The position numbers and the translations under genes are program-made. From the NCBI GenBank assembly GCA_025558075.1, contig JAHLKF010000002.1:186001-250000 (forward strand): a stretch of DNA of 64,000 nucleotides, in the 5' to 3' direction. Source of the DNA: Gaertneriomyces semiglobifer (taxonomy: Eukaryota > Chytridiomycota > Chytridiomycetes > Spizellomycetales > Spizellomycetaceae). Within the stretch, counting starts at the first letter, position 1, and each line of letters begins with the position of its first letter. The notes beneath the pieces were generated by a model that saw only the letters and a list, made by a program, of their open reading frames with translations, had not been told where the DNA came from and searched no databases. Shown here in pieces: positions 23,727 through 33,487 of the stretch.

Positions 23727-24310
23727 TATTGTTGGTCACTTGGTGGTTCCGATCTGTGAAGGATGGCCACGGTTGTTGTTGAAAGTACCCTGCGTGTCGA
23801 TCGTCCGCGGAGTTGGACATTGAACATGCCGGCCTTAGGAACTTTGGGAAGGAAAACAAACACTACATACGCATACCATCGCTGCAAAACTTGCCAAAAA
23901 GGATGTGCAATCAGGCGAGGCATTTATTTAACATTTCATCACATTTAGCTCCTTCAAATACGTTGGTGATAACATCCGCAGTTAAACCATCGTTGGATGA
24001 CCTCCATTATGCACCGTTACCCCTCCACTACCGCCTCCGTCCTTACACACCGCTTCCCCATCTGCGGATATCATCAATGCATTCAGGTTTCCTTACAATC
24101 CAACACTCGACAGTTCCTATTAATGCCAGTTGACATGGGATAACCCTAACCCCACTGCCCGTCACGGCCACGACGGTCAGCCTTTGGATCTCTTCGCACT
24201 TTCTTGTACTTCTGAACTTTAACCACCATTAATCCTTGGCATCCGCGAATATCATCGATCCGTCGGCAACAGGACTTTCCTTGTAGTAGTTGATTTAAAG
24301 AGCAACCATC
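23727..24310. other. Divergent promoter region THI6 / BAR-protein gene
   Basis: About 580 nt separate two outward-reading genes. It is pyrimidine-rich on the + strand towards 24000-24120 and has no protein-like open frame. No riboswitch core or tRNA was found. Confidence 0.4.
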
Positions 24311-25685
24311 ATGTCCGGTGGAGACGCTGCCGCCAAGTTTGCGAGTGTATTCTCCAACTTGGGCGAGAAGATCAAGCCTTTCGGCAACCAAATGAGCAAG
24401 CAGTTCAGCCAAATCCAGCAGGTTGGGAGGAATACTCACATTCTGACTGCTCAACACAGCTAACATGGCTGCTTTCCCTTGTAGTATGCCAAAGAACGCG
24501 TCGGTAGTGCTACAGATGTCACTGAACTTCCTGCTGAATATCGCGAGTTGGAAATGGTAGGCCTCACTGTTTCGCCATTGGGGTGCCCGCTGCACTTGGC
24601 TCAAAAGTCATGTTATTGTTTTAGAAAGTAGATAAAATTCGGGTCATGCATGAGAACCTGTTAAAAGTTGGCCGGAACTACACTCTGTGCGTGTGTTGCG
24701 TCGGCTTGGCGATATTGTGGCGTAAACTCATCGATTGGCTTATTTAAGACCTCACTACGATTACGAACCTGGGATTAAAGATACCGTCTTCGACTTTGCT
24801 ACCACCGTTGGAGACAGAGCTACTTCCCTTGCTGCTGCTGGCGCTAGAGCGGCCGGTGTAGACTCTCCCATTCCGCGCACATCGCGCGCCAGAGATGAAA
24901 TCCCACCCAGCTTGTCCCACGCCTTTGCCCGTGCGGCTATGCTTTCAGCTGAGGAACTTGGAACTCAGGAACCCCTTGGTATGGGCCTTTATTCAGTCAA
25001 TCATGACCGGTCTGCTGCTGATGGCGCGTCCATTTGGGTTAGGTGCGGCTCTCGTCAAATTCTCAAACATAGAGGACAAACTGGGTAATGCCCGTCTCAA
25101 ACTGGTTGGTTGGGTGTACTTGCCTTCTCTTAATTCTCAACCTAAATCGAATTGGTCAGGACGCCGCCGCTACTAACAAATTTGTGGACCCCTACCACCG
25201 GATGCTTCAAGAAACCATTGCAAATGCTATGGTACAGTCCGCCAAACCCTTTTGTTGCTTGTTTTGGGAGCCTTTCGCTGACGCCTGCACCGTTGCCAGA
25301 GAGCGCGCAAGAATGTGCACTCCGTGCGGTTAACGTACGATGCTTGCCGGGCGAGATTGAAGTCTGCTAAACCCGAGCACGTGGACGTCATTAGACAGGA
25401 AATGGAAGCATCGGAAGATGAGTTCGTCGCTGCTGTTGACGATGCAATGGGCAAAATGAAAGCTGTCGTCGAGAACCCTGCTCCTTTGAAAAATCTGGCC
25501 GATCTTGTCGCCGCACAGCTGGCATACTTCAAGGTATGAAAGTTGAAACTATTTCCGTCTGAATGATAGGTACTAATAATGGCGATCACCGATAGGAGGC
25601 GTATGAGCTGCTTTCCGAAGCTGTGCCAGAAATTGACGAGCTACAAGTCACCAATGAAGCGCTCTTGCGCCACCCCACGTCTTAA
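24311..25685 (+). CDS. BAR-domain protein, Gvp36-like
   Basis: A multi-exon gene starting MSGGDAAAKFASVFSN, with at least eight short exons. The spliced protein contains the Gvp36-type BAR region: LGEKIKPFGNQMSKQFSQ, AKERVGSATDVTELPAEYRELE, KVDKIRVMHENLLKV, a PHYDYEPGIKDT segment and an IPRTSRARDEIPPSLSHAFARA segment. Next come KFVDPYHRMLQETI, VHSVRLTYDACRARLKSAKP, and the last helix NLADLVAAQLAYFKEAYELL. In yeast Gvp36 is a Golgi/endosome BAR protein acting in vacuole and endocytic traffic. The TAA is at 25683-25685. The first 120 residues are split by three introns between 24420 and 24735. Confidence 0.75.
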
Positions 25686-26026
25686 ATATCTGTGACAACC
25701 GATGTCAATGTATATGTAGCTATAATTGGAAGAGTTTTGGTCATTAGCGCAAGTGCGGTATTAAATCTTGGGATTGAACGGAGTCAATTGTTGCTAGCTG
25801 AAATGAAGTGTTTAAACCGTTAACCGCTGGGCTGATTACTGTCGTCGAAAGGAGCGGGCCGTTTGAGCATTCTGCAAGATTAGGCTTCGGTAGGTCACGG
25901 CTCAGCATAAGGCAAAAAAGAAACATGGATGGGAATTCGCTTGTTCAGGGATATGCCAACGTTCTTCTGTATTCCCATTAATAACCACCAAAACATCATA
26001 TCCCATGACAACATGCGGCATGATCA
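25686..26026. other. Intergenic region between convergent genes
   Basis: About 340 nt between the stop codons of the BAR-protein gene and AUR1. AT-rich 3' UTR-like sequence; nothing else recognised. Confidence 0.4.
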
Positions 26027-27187
26027 CTACGGCCCATCAACTATAACAGCTTCCAACTGTGCAATTGGTGCTTTAGATGCCCGTTCCTGACTCGGCGCCC
26101 GTCGGCTCTTGAGGATACTGTCGGCCCAACCTGCTGACGCCCATAGTTTCTCACATTCCTCACCCTCAACGTCTAAGGACTTATAGTCACCGCCAGCAGT
26201 CATAACCCGCAAACTAGGCCTCGAAAGGAATCGTCTTGCAATACCGAATGTAGCAGCAGAATATGCGCCACCAACGATAAGATCCACCATATAGTGATGT
26301 CGAAGGTACATTGTTGCCCACCATTGCCAACACATGTAAATTGTCATGACCGATCCAAGTTTTCGGTTGAAATGCATAGCAAAGAACATGATCAACACGG
26401 CGAAGGCAGAGTGAAGAGACGGCATGGCGCCAAAAACAAGGGGCGAGTTGTTGAAAGCGCTTTTGTACATGTTCGTGCCAAAGAGGTCGTCCACACGCGC
26501 AAGCCCGGCAGGATCCCCAGGCATCGAATAATCAGCAGCTTTGAAACCGTTCTTATCATTGTACCCTTGTGGAACGGAAGGAGTTAAAATGCAATCCATG
26601 AACGAAAACGTACAAGTGCAAATGTACATACATGGTGCAGCGGTTGGGAAAAGCAGCTGTGTGAGAACACCCAAGACATTTTGCACGCCAAATGCTTGGG
26701 CAAACACGACAGCGGATTGAATTCCAGCATACCACCATAGCCAAAGGACGAACAAAGCAGGCGAAATATAGTGCAGCAGACCGTAGGGTATGAATGCAAG
26801 CACATCAGCCGCAACCGATTGCAACTGGGCCAGATCTCGTAGCCCTCTTAATACTAGCGGAACAAACACCACCATCGTCGACATTGGGGAACCTGTGATC
26901 AGCCATGCCGCGGCCACAAGTATTCCACTGAAGCAGAGTAATCCAAATGATTGCACGAATAGAAGCTCATCCAGTGCAGGTAAAGTGTCGACGGAGATGC
27001 TCGGACGCCATGACGATGGGATGAATTGTGCGGAAACGAAGAGAATCAGCCATAATGCAATGGGTAGGACGGCGAGAATGGCGCCTTTGATAAATCGACA
27101 TAGCCGGGAGCAGTTCTCGTTCCTTGAGTGAAAGCACCCTCGTGTCGGGAAGAAACAAAGCCGCCTGAATATTGATGTAGCGGCCAT
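26027..27187 (-). CDS. AUR1: Inositol phosphorylceramide synthase (AUR1)
   Basis: A polytopic PAP2-superfamily enzyme that transfers phosphoinositol from phosphatidylinositol to ceramide in the Golgi; it is the target of aureobasidin A in yeasts. Family motifs are all present: LLHYISPALFVLWLWW, FPTAAP then WYNDKNG after splicing, ADYSMPGDPAGLARVD, the PAP2 motif GAMPSLHSAFAV, and WWATMYLRHHYMVDLIVGG with the catalytic His. A 66-nt GTATGT...AAG intron at 26566-26631 has length 3n and no stop, so the genomic frame stays open through it. Removing it creates the Trp-Tyr expected after Pro. The start is the ATG at 27187; an in-frame ATG at 27289 would add 34 residues. The basic C-terminal tail is cytosolic by family topology. 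Confidence 0.88.
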   Translation of the reverse strand: MAATSIFRRLCFFPTRGCFHSRNENCSRLCRFIKGAILAVLPIALWLILFVSAQFIPSSWRPSISVDTLPALDELLFVQSFGLLCFSGILVAAAWLITGSPMSTMVVFVPLVLRGLRDLAQLQSVAADVLAFIPYGLLHYISPALFVLWLWWYAGIQSAVVFAQAFGVQNVLGVLTQLLFPTAAPCMYICTCTFSFMDCILTPSVPQGYNDKNGFKAADYSMPGDPAGLARVDDLFGTNMYKSAFNNSPLVFGAMPSLHSAFAVLIMFFAMHFNRKLGSVMTIYMCWQWWATMYLRHHYMVDLIVGGAYSAATFGIARRFLSRPSLRVMTAGGDYKSLDVEGEECEKLWASAGWADSILKSRRAPSQERASKAPIAQLEAVIVDGP

Positions 27188-27543
27188 TGATAATGTAAAG
27201 GTACTAAGGGTGTTGGTAATGCGAGTTCGCTTTTGACCGCTAAGAGGGCTGACTCCGCAGAAAGCGAGTCGACCGTGAAATCGTGACAAAGTCAGCCCGA
27301 AGATCTAAATAGACCCCGCCGGCAGCAACAGATCACAGCTCCCTTAACGTCGAGAAAGGGAGGATAGTTGACGGCGGCGTAAAGTCTAGTAAACCGCCGT
27401 CAGGAGCGACATTGGTAACGCAAGTGTGTTGAGCCCAAGAAATTCCAGGAGTTTTGCGTGTTAAAGCGGGCCTTGAAATTATACATAGACCATAATTGGG
27501 GCCGACAACAATTACATAGTGGGTTCATCGTACCAGTGGAACA
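27188..27543. other. Divergent promoter region AUR1 / MMTAG2-like
   Basis: About 356 nt between two outward-reading starts. The 27289-27187 part could be AUR1 N-terminal coding sequence if the upstream ATG is used. No other feature was seen. Confidence 0.4.
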
Positions 27544-28561
27544 ATGTTCGGGCCTACGAGAGGTGGCACTCGAGGTGGTCAAGGTCTTTTCAAATGGGAG
27601 GACGTAAAGGAGGACAAGGTAACCTTTACCACTGCCAGTACGCTCCGATTCTTGTCACTGACCAATTCTAATAGTATCGGGAGAACTATCTCGGCCACTC
27701 CCTCCTGGCACCTGTAGGCAGGTGGCAGAAGAACAAAGGTATGCGTCCGGTTTTGTTCGGGCATATTCAGTGTTCGCATTTGCCTTACTCGACCCGTGAA
27801 AAGATCTACAATGGTACAGCAAAGGCGAAGAAGGTGCACGACAACAACAGGAAGCGATCGCCGCTGAGCTTGAGGAAATCAAACAGAGTGAGGCAGATGC
27901 TTTGGCGGAAGCACTAGGTTATGCTGGTCCGAAGAGACGAAAGAAGGATGATAATTCCATTAGCCGGAAGGACATTGAGAGTCTTGTTAAGAAAGACTTG
28001 CTTGATTCTGGCGCCGTAGAAGAGACTCAGCGGGTAGAAGAGCCAAAAGGATTAGGTTTCCAAAGGTTGGTCCACCCGTTTTCTTTTCCATGATGTCATG
28101 GACTGAAACCTCCCGTATTTTTTAGCACAAAGGCCCGCATAGCAGCTGTCGGCATGATTAAGGATAAGCCTGGTCATGAGGAATCCTCGGTAACCCCACC
28201 GGCCGTGTCGGAGAATGGCAATAGCATGTACAGTGCAGAGAAGTCGTATCGTGAGGATGATCAGAAACGCTCGCGCAAGTCAGAGAAGAAGGATAAGCGC
28301 AAAGATCGAGAGAAGAAGGAGAGAAAGAAAAAGACTAAAAGTGACAAGAAGGAAAGAAAGGAGAAAAAAGAGACAGTGGCTCGAAGTCGCAAAAGGGACG
28401 ATGAGGAGGCCAACGAACATGACAGATCACGGCGACGCTCTAGGAGCCGTAGTCCACTCCGCCGCAGCCCAAGCCCTGGTCGGGGTTCAAGGCGGAGACA
28501 TCCAAGCTGGAGTCCGGAACCCCGCGGAAAGAACTTTCGTCGAAGCCCGATGCGATATTGA
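27544..28561 (+). CDS. MMTAG2-like protein
   Basis: The N-terminus MFGPTRGGTRGGQGLFKWED, then VKEDKDRENYLGHSLLAPVG, matches the conserved start of multiple myeloma tumor-associated protein 2 (C1orf35), a small basic nuclear protein of unknown function found across eukaryotes. It is spliced several times in the first 250 nt; the continuing blocks are GRWQKNKDLQWY, a KGEEGA segment and EALGYAGPKRRKKDD. The C-terminal exon from about 28120 is an extreme Lys/Arg/Glu stretch followed by an RS-rich tail (SRSRSPLRRSPSP). That suggests association with the splicing machinery, which is inference from composition only. Stop TGA at 28561. It converges on YSH1 with fewer than 90 nt between stops. Confidence 0.75.
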
Positions 28562-28648
28562 TGCGGAGACAAAACAGTGTTGTTGTTGATTTGTGTATGA
28601 CAACGTGCTCTATTAGCACGACGCATTGACTATGTATGTATTCTGTAA

Positions 28649-31600
28649 TCATCGGTCTAGTGGGAATGACCACGTTTCATCGACCGGCCGAACGCTTCTC
28701 CATATCCGTCCCAATACTGTCCCAACGCGGCGTCTCAGCTCCTCTGCATTCGAATCCACACTCTAAGAAAATGATTAAGTTAAAGTGGGGAGTAAGTAAA
28801 TACGAAGGAGCTCCGGATACTGACCAATGAAGGGGCTACTCCCGCCAGAACTTTCTTGTTATCGCCCACATGGTAGCCGATTTCGGCAATGGCGCTTTCC
28901 CCATCAACCGCAATCCTCCATTTCGCAACAGTTCGTGTTGCGCTTTGCAATGGCTCCACTCCCTCTTCTGGAACTGAGGCCGTAAGAGGCCCTGTCGTCG
29001 AGAGTAGCTCCACACAGTCGTCGCCGAACTGACGGGTCAAGAATAAGGTAGCAAACCGGGTTGATTCTGTAAAATCATTTGAGTGCCGTTCCGAAGTTAC
29101 AGACTCGTTTTCGATTTGATCGTCCGGTTGGTCTTGTGCTGTTGTTGTAATTTCCGACGCAGGCACGTCAGAAGTATCAATTTCGTCCATCTTCTTCTCT
29201 AACTCAATGTCCATTTTGTCCACTCTTATTCTCGCTTGCTCGTCCTCTGCTTCTTGCTTGAGGCTCAAGGCATCCGCCTGAGAATGTTCAACGGGTAAGT
29301 TGACAGCTTCCTTAACAATCTCTTCAGCGGCCCCCTCGACACCCAGTGGGTCATCCGCGCCGGTAACTCCACTGGAAATATCCATAGGATGCTCTGGCAA
29401 GTTTGATGTGTCGCTCTCATCCAGTACCTCCTCAATCGACGCCTTCTGAGGCGCATCCGAGGAGTCGTCGTGATCACTATGGTGATGATGATGATGGGAA
29501 GCACCCTTGGTGGCTTTAACATCGGCCCTTGCACTTCCCGCCTGGAGCAGCACTCCCAGAACGCTATCTGCGACAAGGTCTTCCATTCCGCCACCACGTT
29601 CCCATTCCACAGTCCATACACGTAAATTCGAGCTCTGCACCACCTTAACACACCCAAAAACGATAAAGCTGCGTTTGCCGGTCATTTCAACATCACCATA
29701 CATATTTTCCAGGTGCCATTTGACAATTCCAAAAGGGGCGCGGCACGCAATATGCTGCTTTTGAGTCAGATTTACAACCTGTAGATCAGTGAAGGCCGGC
29801 AGGTCGGCCGGATCGAGCAAGTGGTACTCAAAGTCTCGGCATACCAGAATGCCGGAAAGGGGGGCCATGTCCGCCGGTTCAGCAGCCGCTAGCGCACCGA
29901 TTGTTTTAGCAAGCTTTTCTCCTCTAAAGTAAAGCTCAACAGTTTCGCAGTTTCTGGGTGTGTGGATATTTAGCGGTATTTCTCGTTCGGCGTATCGACT
30001 TTGCAGAGCACTACGCAAGCGTCCCATCTCGTTGGAATCACCATGCACCAAAATTAGGTGCGCAGAACCGACTTCTTCAATGAACGCCGAATTCTCGCGG
30101 TAGTCAACATGTGCCGAGAAAGAAACGTAATCGACTGATAGACGCAATGGCAGCTTTGAACCCGACATTGAAACTATTTCTTCCGGTTGGCTCAAGATTT
30201 GCTGGCAAAATGGGAAGGCGTAAGTTGCGCACTAGTAGGGATTCAAATCAAACCTTCTAACCTTCCCAAGGGTACCTTCCACAACATAACCAGGTATAAT
30301 GACGCCATTCTTTTTGTCGACGCACCAGAGCTCTAGCAGTTCGCGAGATAACCCATTCTATTATAGGACTGTTTCAGCACGAACCGTCAAGTAACAACAA
30401 CAAGGTACGACGAACACCAACCTGCAGCATTCCAGGACTCGCCATCATCACACATGGACCAACATCCTCGAACTGTGCCATGCTCTTCAAATTGCTGATA
30501 TGTTTAAACTGGAACGGATTGCTTATCTTCACTTGCTGTCTTATTCGAGCGTTCATCATATTCGTGTACGTTTGGTAGACAGTCATGCACTTTTTCGCGA
30601 GACTCGACGCATAATAGATCGGTACATTATGTAGTTCTCCATGTGCCTGCCAGTATTCATCTAGAATTAGCAAGAGCTCTTGAGCTCTTCCCAGAGCGAA
30701 CACCGGCAAGAGGCAGCGGCCTCCTCGTTGTACAATATCATGAACTGTCCGTGTAAATCGAGCCTCCCTTTCTACGCGTGGTTCGTGTGATTGAACGCCG
30801 TACGTAGACTCGCAAATCAGAACTTCCGGAGTTACATTCGGTGGACGTTCCGCGGCCATCAAGTGTCTGTCCTCTTCGCGGGAATAATCACCAGTGTACA
30901 GCACCCGGACACCGGCAATTTCGATGAGAAACATGGCAGCTCCCAAGACATGACCAGCGTTGTATGGCGTAAAGCGTATTCCTTCCACCTCGACTTCTTG
31001 ATGGTAATCCACGACTTCAATCTTCTCATAACTGCGTGCAAGGTCCTGTTCATTGTACAACTGATCTTCGGACGATAAATTACTAAAGAAGAAAGCTCAA
31101 TGGAAAATGTACCATCGGTTGAAAACAACATTCGCACGCAGTACCTGATCTTCACGTAATCGGAGAGTAGCCACTTGTAGATGGCCTTCGTTGGGTGTGT
31201 CATAAAGACCCGTCCGTTGAACGTGGTCTTAAAAACGACACAGAAATGTTATCAACAAGCTCAGCACGAAAACATGCAAAAACACAGGGAATCATCAAGG
31301 ATTGCAAGTAGAAGATCCATATATTAAAGATGTTCTTCCACAGATTGCATTGGCAGTATTAGATATGGTAGCAATATGAACCAAGCTCCAATCTGCCAGA
31401 GCCTCTCTTTCTGGTGCTCTTCCAAACAGCGCATCTGCTATATGCCCATCTATGGAGCAACTGTCATGAATCCTCACCTTTTCCATAAAGTAGGGCAGTG
31501 CTGCCGCGTGGTCAACATGAAAGCTATCTAGTAATGAGTGCAATGCAATACTTGAACGTAAACAGTAAGCGCACTCACTGACTGATGAGCAGGACATCTA

Positions 31601-31892
31601 TGGATGATGGGTCCACCTCATCTAAGAATGGAAGTGCAGCCAGACCAGTGTACGCAGGATGCAGTCCGCAATCAAGCTACAGATAGGCATGAGTGGTTTA
31701 TGCTTCCTTTGCGGTCCCCTCTTATAATGCTCTCATACCATAATGGTCTTGCCCTTGTACTCTAGCAGGAGGCAACTTCGTCCTACTTCCTGCCCAGCCC
31801 CTAACGGGGTTATTCTCATGATATCCGCATCATTCCCAACTGGGATAGGTGTAGGCGCCTCCTTTCTTTTCGATGCATGCTGTGGTCCCATC
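28649..31892 (-). CDS. YSH1: CPSF73/YSH1 pre-mRNA 3'-end endonuclease
   Basis: Metallo-beta-lactamase/beta-CASP nuclease that cleaves pre-mRNA at the poly(A) site. Starting from ATG 31892, the protein has [21 protein letters not shown] (motif 1), a [13 protein letters not shown] metal site (the usual CGALPW replaced by AAALPY), [32 protein letters not shown], the beta-CASP block and a [15 protein letters not shown] motif. A weak GTCAGT donor after SL at about 28826 and a TTCTTAG acceptor near 28765 join a final exon ([21 protein letters not shown]) ending at TGA 28649-28651. This matches the family's C-terminal helix, and without it the protein would end in an unrelated tail. A long acidic insertion with a run of six His (about 29479-29500) lies between the beta-CASP region and the C-terminal domain. 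Confidence 0.9.
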
Positions 31893-32169
31893 GTTCTCCT
31901 GATGCTGCTTCTCTCATTCGCAACTACTCAAGAATGTCTGTCTTGTTCTAAAAGCACTTTCAAGTATCACTCAACTTCCCAGTGTGGCACAGTCATCGGA
32001 CGCCAGAATGTGCGTGCCACGCTTTCCCATCACGCTTGAACGATTTGGAATATAAGAATTACGGGGAATGGCAGTTGCTTGCGGAAGAGGTGGTGTGTGT
32101 CCTGTAGGGCTCAAGGGCGTAGGGTGAGAGTTTACGGCTACCGTTAAGGTTAAAACGAGCCTAGGCACG
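31893..32169. promoter_or_regulatory. Divergent promoter YSH1 / REV1-like
   Basis: A 277-nt gap between two outward-reading starts must drive both genes. I could not pick out a TATA box with confidence. The + strand side has an open frame that overlaps the REV1-like start but has no recognisable product. Confidence 0.45.
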
Positions 32170-33303
32170 ATGGCATTTCCTGGAGGATTCAAGGAGTATA
32201 TGGCCGTTAAGCGGCAGAAGCTGGAGGTGCAAGCGGAAGCAATTGCAGCCAAAAGCTCGCAGTCAGAGATATTTGCCGGCGTGATATTATATTTTAATGG
32301 ATTCCTAGGATCGGTCGGCTTGACCATGTTAGAGATGAAAGAGCTGGTGTTAATTCACGGTGCCATGGTCAGAGACAAGCTAGAGGGAGAAGTAACGCAT
32401 ATCATTGCAAGCCAGATGACCGACTCAAAAATGATACAGTTGCGAAAGCCCGTCGTGCGCCCAGAGTGGTTGACTGAATCCATCAACGCCGGCCGACAGT
32501 TGCCTTGGAATCCATACCGGCTGTACACGAACCTGGAAGCAAGTCAGAAGACACTTAATGCGTTCATGACGGATAAGGCAAGCCCGCAGAAGCCAAGTAG
32601 CGGATCGCCAGCTGTGGCTGGCAAGAGTGCATCGCCGAATTATGTGATTTCCGCGTCGCAAGTGGACATGAATGTCGTAAATGAGCTACCGGAAGAGCTC
32701 AGGAAAGAAATTATGGCAGAAGTCGCTCGAGCTCGGACGGCCAGCTCAAGTACCTGGCGATCACCCTCGACTCCAAAGCGAAAGAAGAAATTTTCCCCGA
32801 AACGTGACTTTTTCCCATCTGTGTCACAGGTGGATCGCGAGGTATGGAACGCAATTCCGGCCTCGCTGCAAAGAGATGTCCTTGTCGACATGAAGCTCGT
32901 GCATGACCAGAAACGTTTGCCCAAATCAAATTTTCCTCCTGGTATGCTAGACGCTTCTTCCGTCGAGGAATCGCCAGTTCCCATGTTCCCACAGCACGGC
33001 CCTTCATTGGGTGGGGAAAGCGATGTTAAAGAGATACGAGCAATGCTATTGTCTTGGGTTGAGGGGTATCCCGATGGGCCTCCAGCAGAAGATGTAAGTG
33101 CAGTGGTGGCGTTTTTGACGCAACTGATCCGAGACTTACAAATGGATGTTGCCCAAAACCTACTTGCTTGGCTGCGCGTCAATGTGTTGAAACGGTATGA
33201 TTTGACGACTGATGGGCCTTGGTGTGTTATCCTGAATGAAATATCCAGTGAGGTTGATAAAGCTGTGCAACACGGTTATGGGTGCTCCCTGAAAGAGATG
33301 TGA
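32170..33303 (+). CDS. REV1-like protein lacking the polymerase domain
   Basis: Intronless ORF of 377 residues. The N-terminus GGFKEYMAVKRQKLEVQ and the BRCT domain (about residues 35-125; IFAGVILYFNGFLG, EVTHIIASQMTDSKM, VVRPEWLTESINAGRQLPW, NPYRLYT) follow REV1 very closely. After a 40-residue linker come two ubiquitin-binding motifs, VNELPEELRKEI near 171 and VWNAIPASLQRDVL near 226. From residue 285 to the end lies the REV1 C-terminal domain (VKEIRAMLLSWVEGYPDGPP, FLTQLIRDLQM, AQNLLAWLRVNVLKR, YGCSLKEM), which in full REV1 binds polymerases eta, kappa, iota and REV7. The Y-family polymerase core (about 500 residues in normal REV1 of 1000-1250) is absent: there is no room for it and no fragment in other frames. 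It may act as a scaffold only; that is inference. Confidence 0.88.
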   Translation: MAFPGGFKEYMAVKRQKLEVQAEAIAAKSSQSEIFAGVILYFNGFLGSVGLTMLEMKELVLIHGAMVRDKLEGEVTHIIASQMTDSKMIQLRKPVVRPEWLTESINAGRQLPWNPYRLYTNLEASQKTLNAFMTDKASPQKPSSGSPAVAGKSASPNYVISASQVDMNVVNELPEELRKEIMAEVARARTASSSTWRSPSTPKRKKKFSPKRDFFPSVSQVDREVWNAIPASLQRDVLVDMKLVHDQKRLPKSNFPPGMLDASSVEESPVPMFPQHGPSLGGESDVKEIRAMLLSWVEGYPDGPPAEDVSAVVAFLTQLIRDLQMDVAQNLLAWLRVNVLKRYDLTTDGPWCVILNEISSEVDKAVQHGYGCSLKEM

Positions 33304-33487
33304 GGGTCGAGTACCGACCAAGCGTTGACCAATGTTCACGATTAAGCTACACCCCACATGTTCGCATGTACGCAATGCAACGTTGGATTACCCGAAGCAC
33401 TACATCATGGGCTGTACATTACGGCACTATCTCGCCATGGCTACGTGCATGGTGTTGGAAGCCTCTACGCTCATTATTTCGGCTTAC

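Noticed and set aside
22100..23900. Possible TPP riboswitch in THI6
   Set aside because: The CUGAGA core was not found in the upstream 200 nt of THI6.
29470..29505. His run as a cloning tag or vector contamination
   Set aside because: It lies inside a continuous native YSH1 frame with mixed flanks, and no vector-like sequence is nearby.
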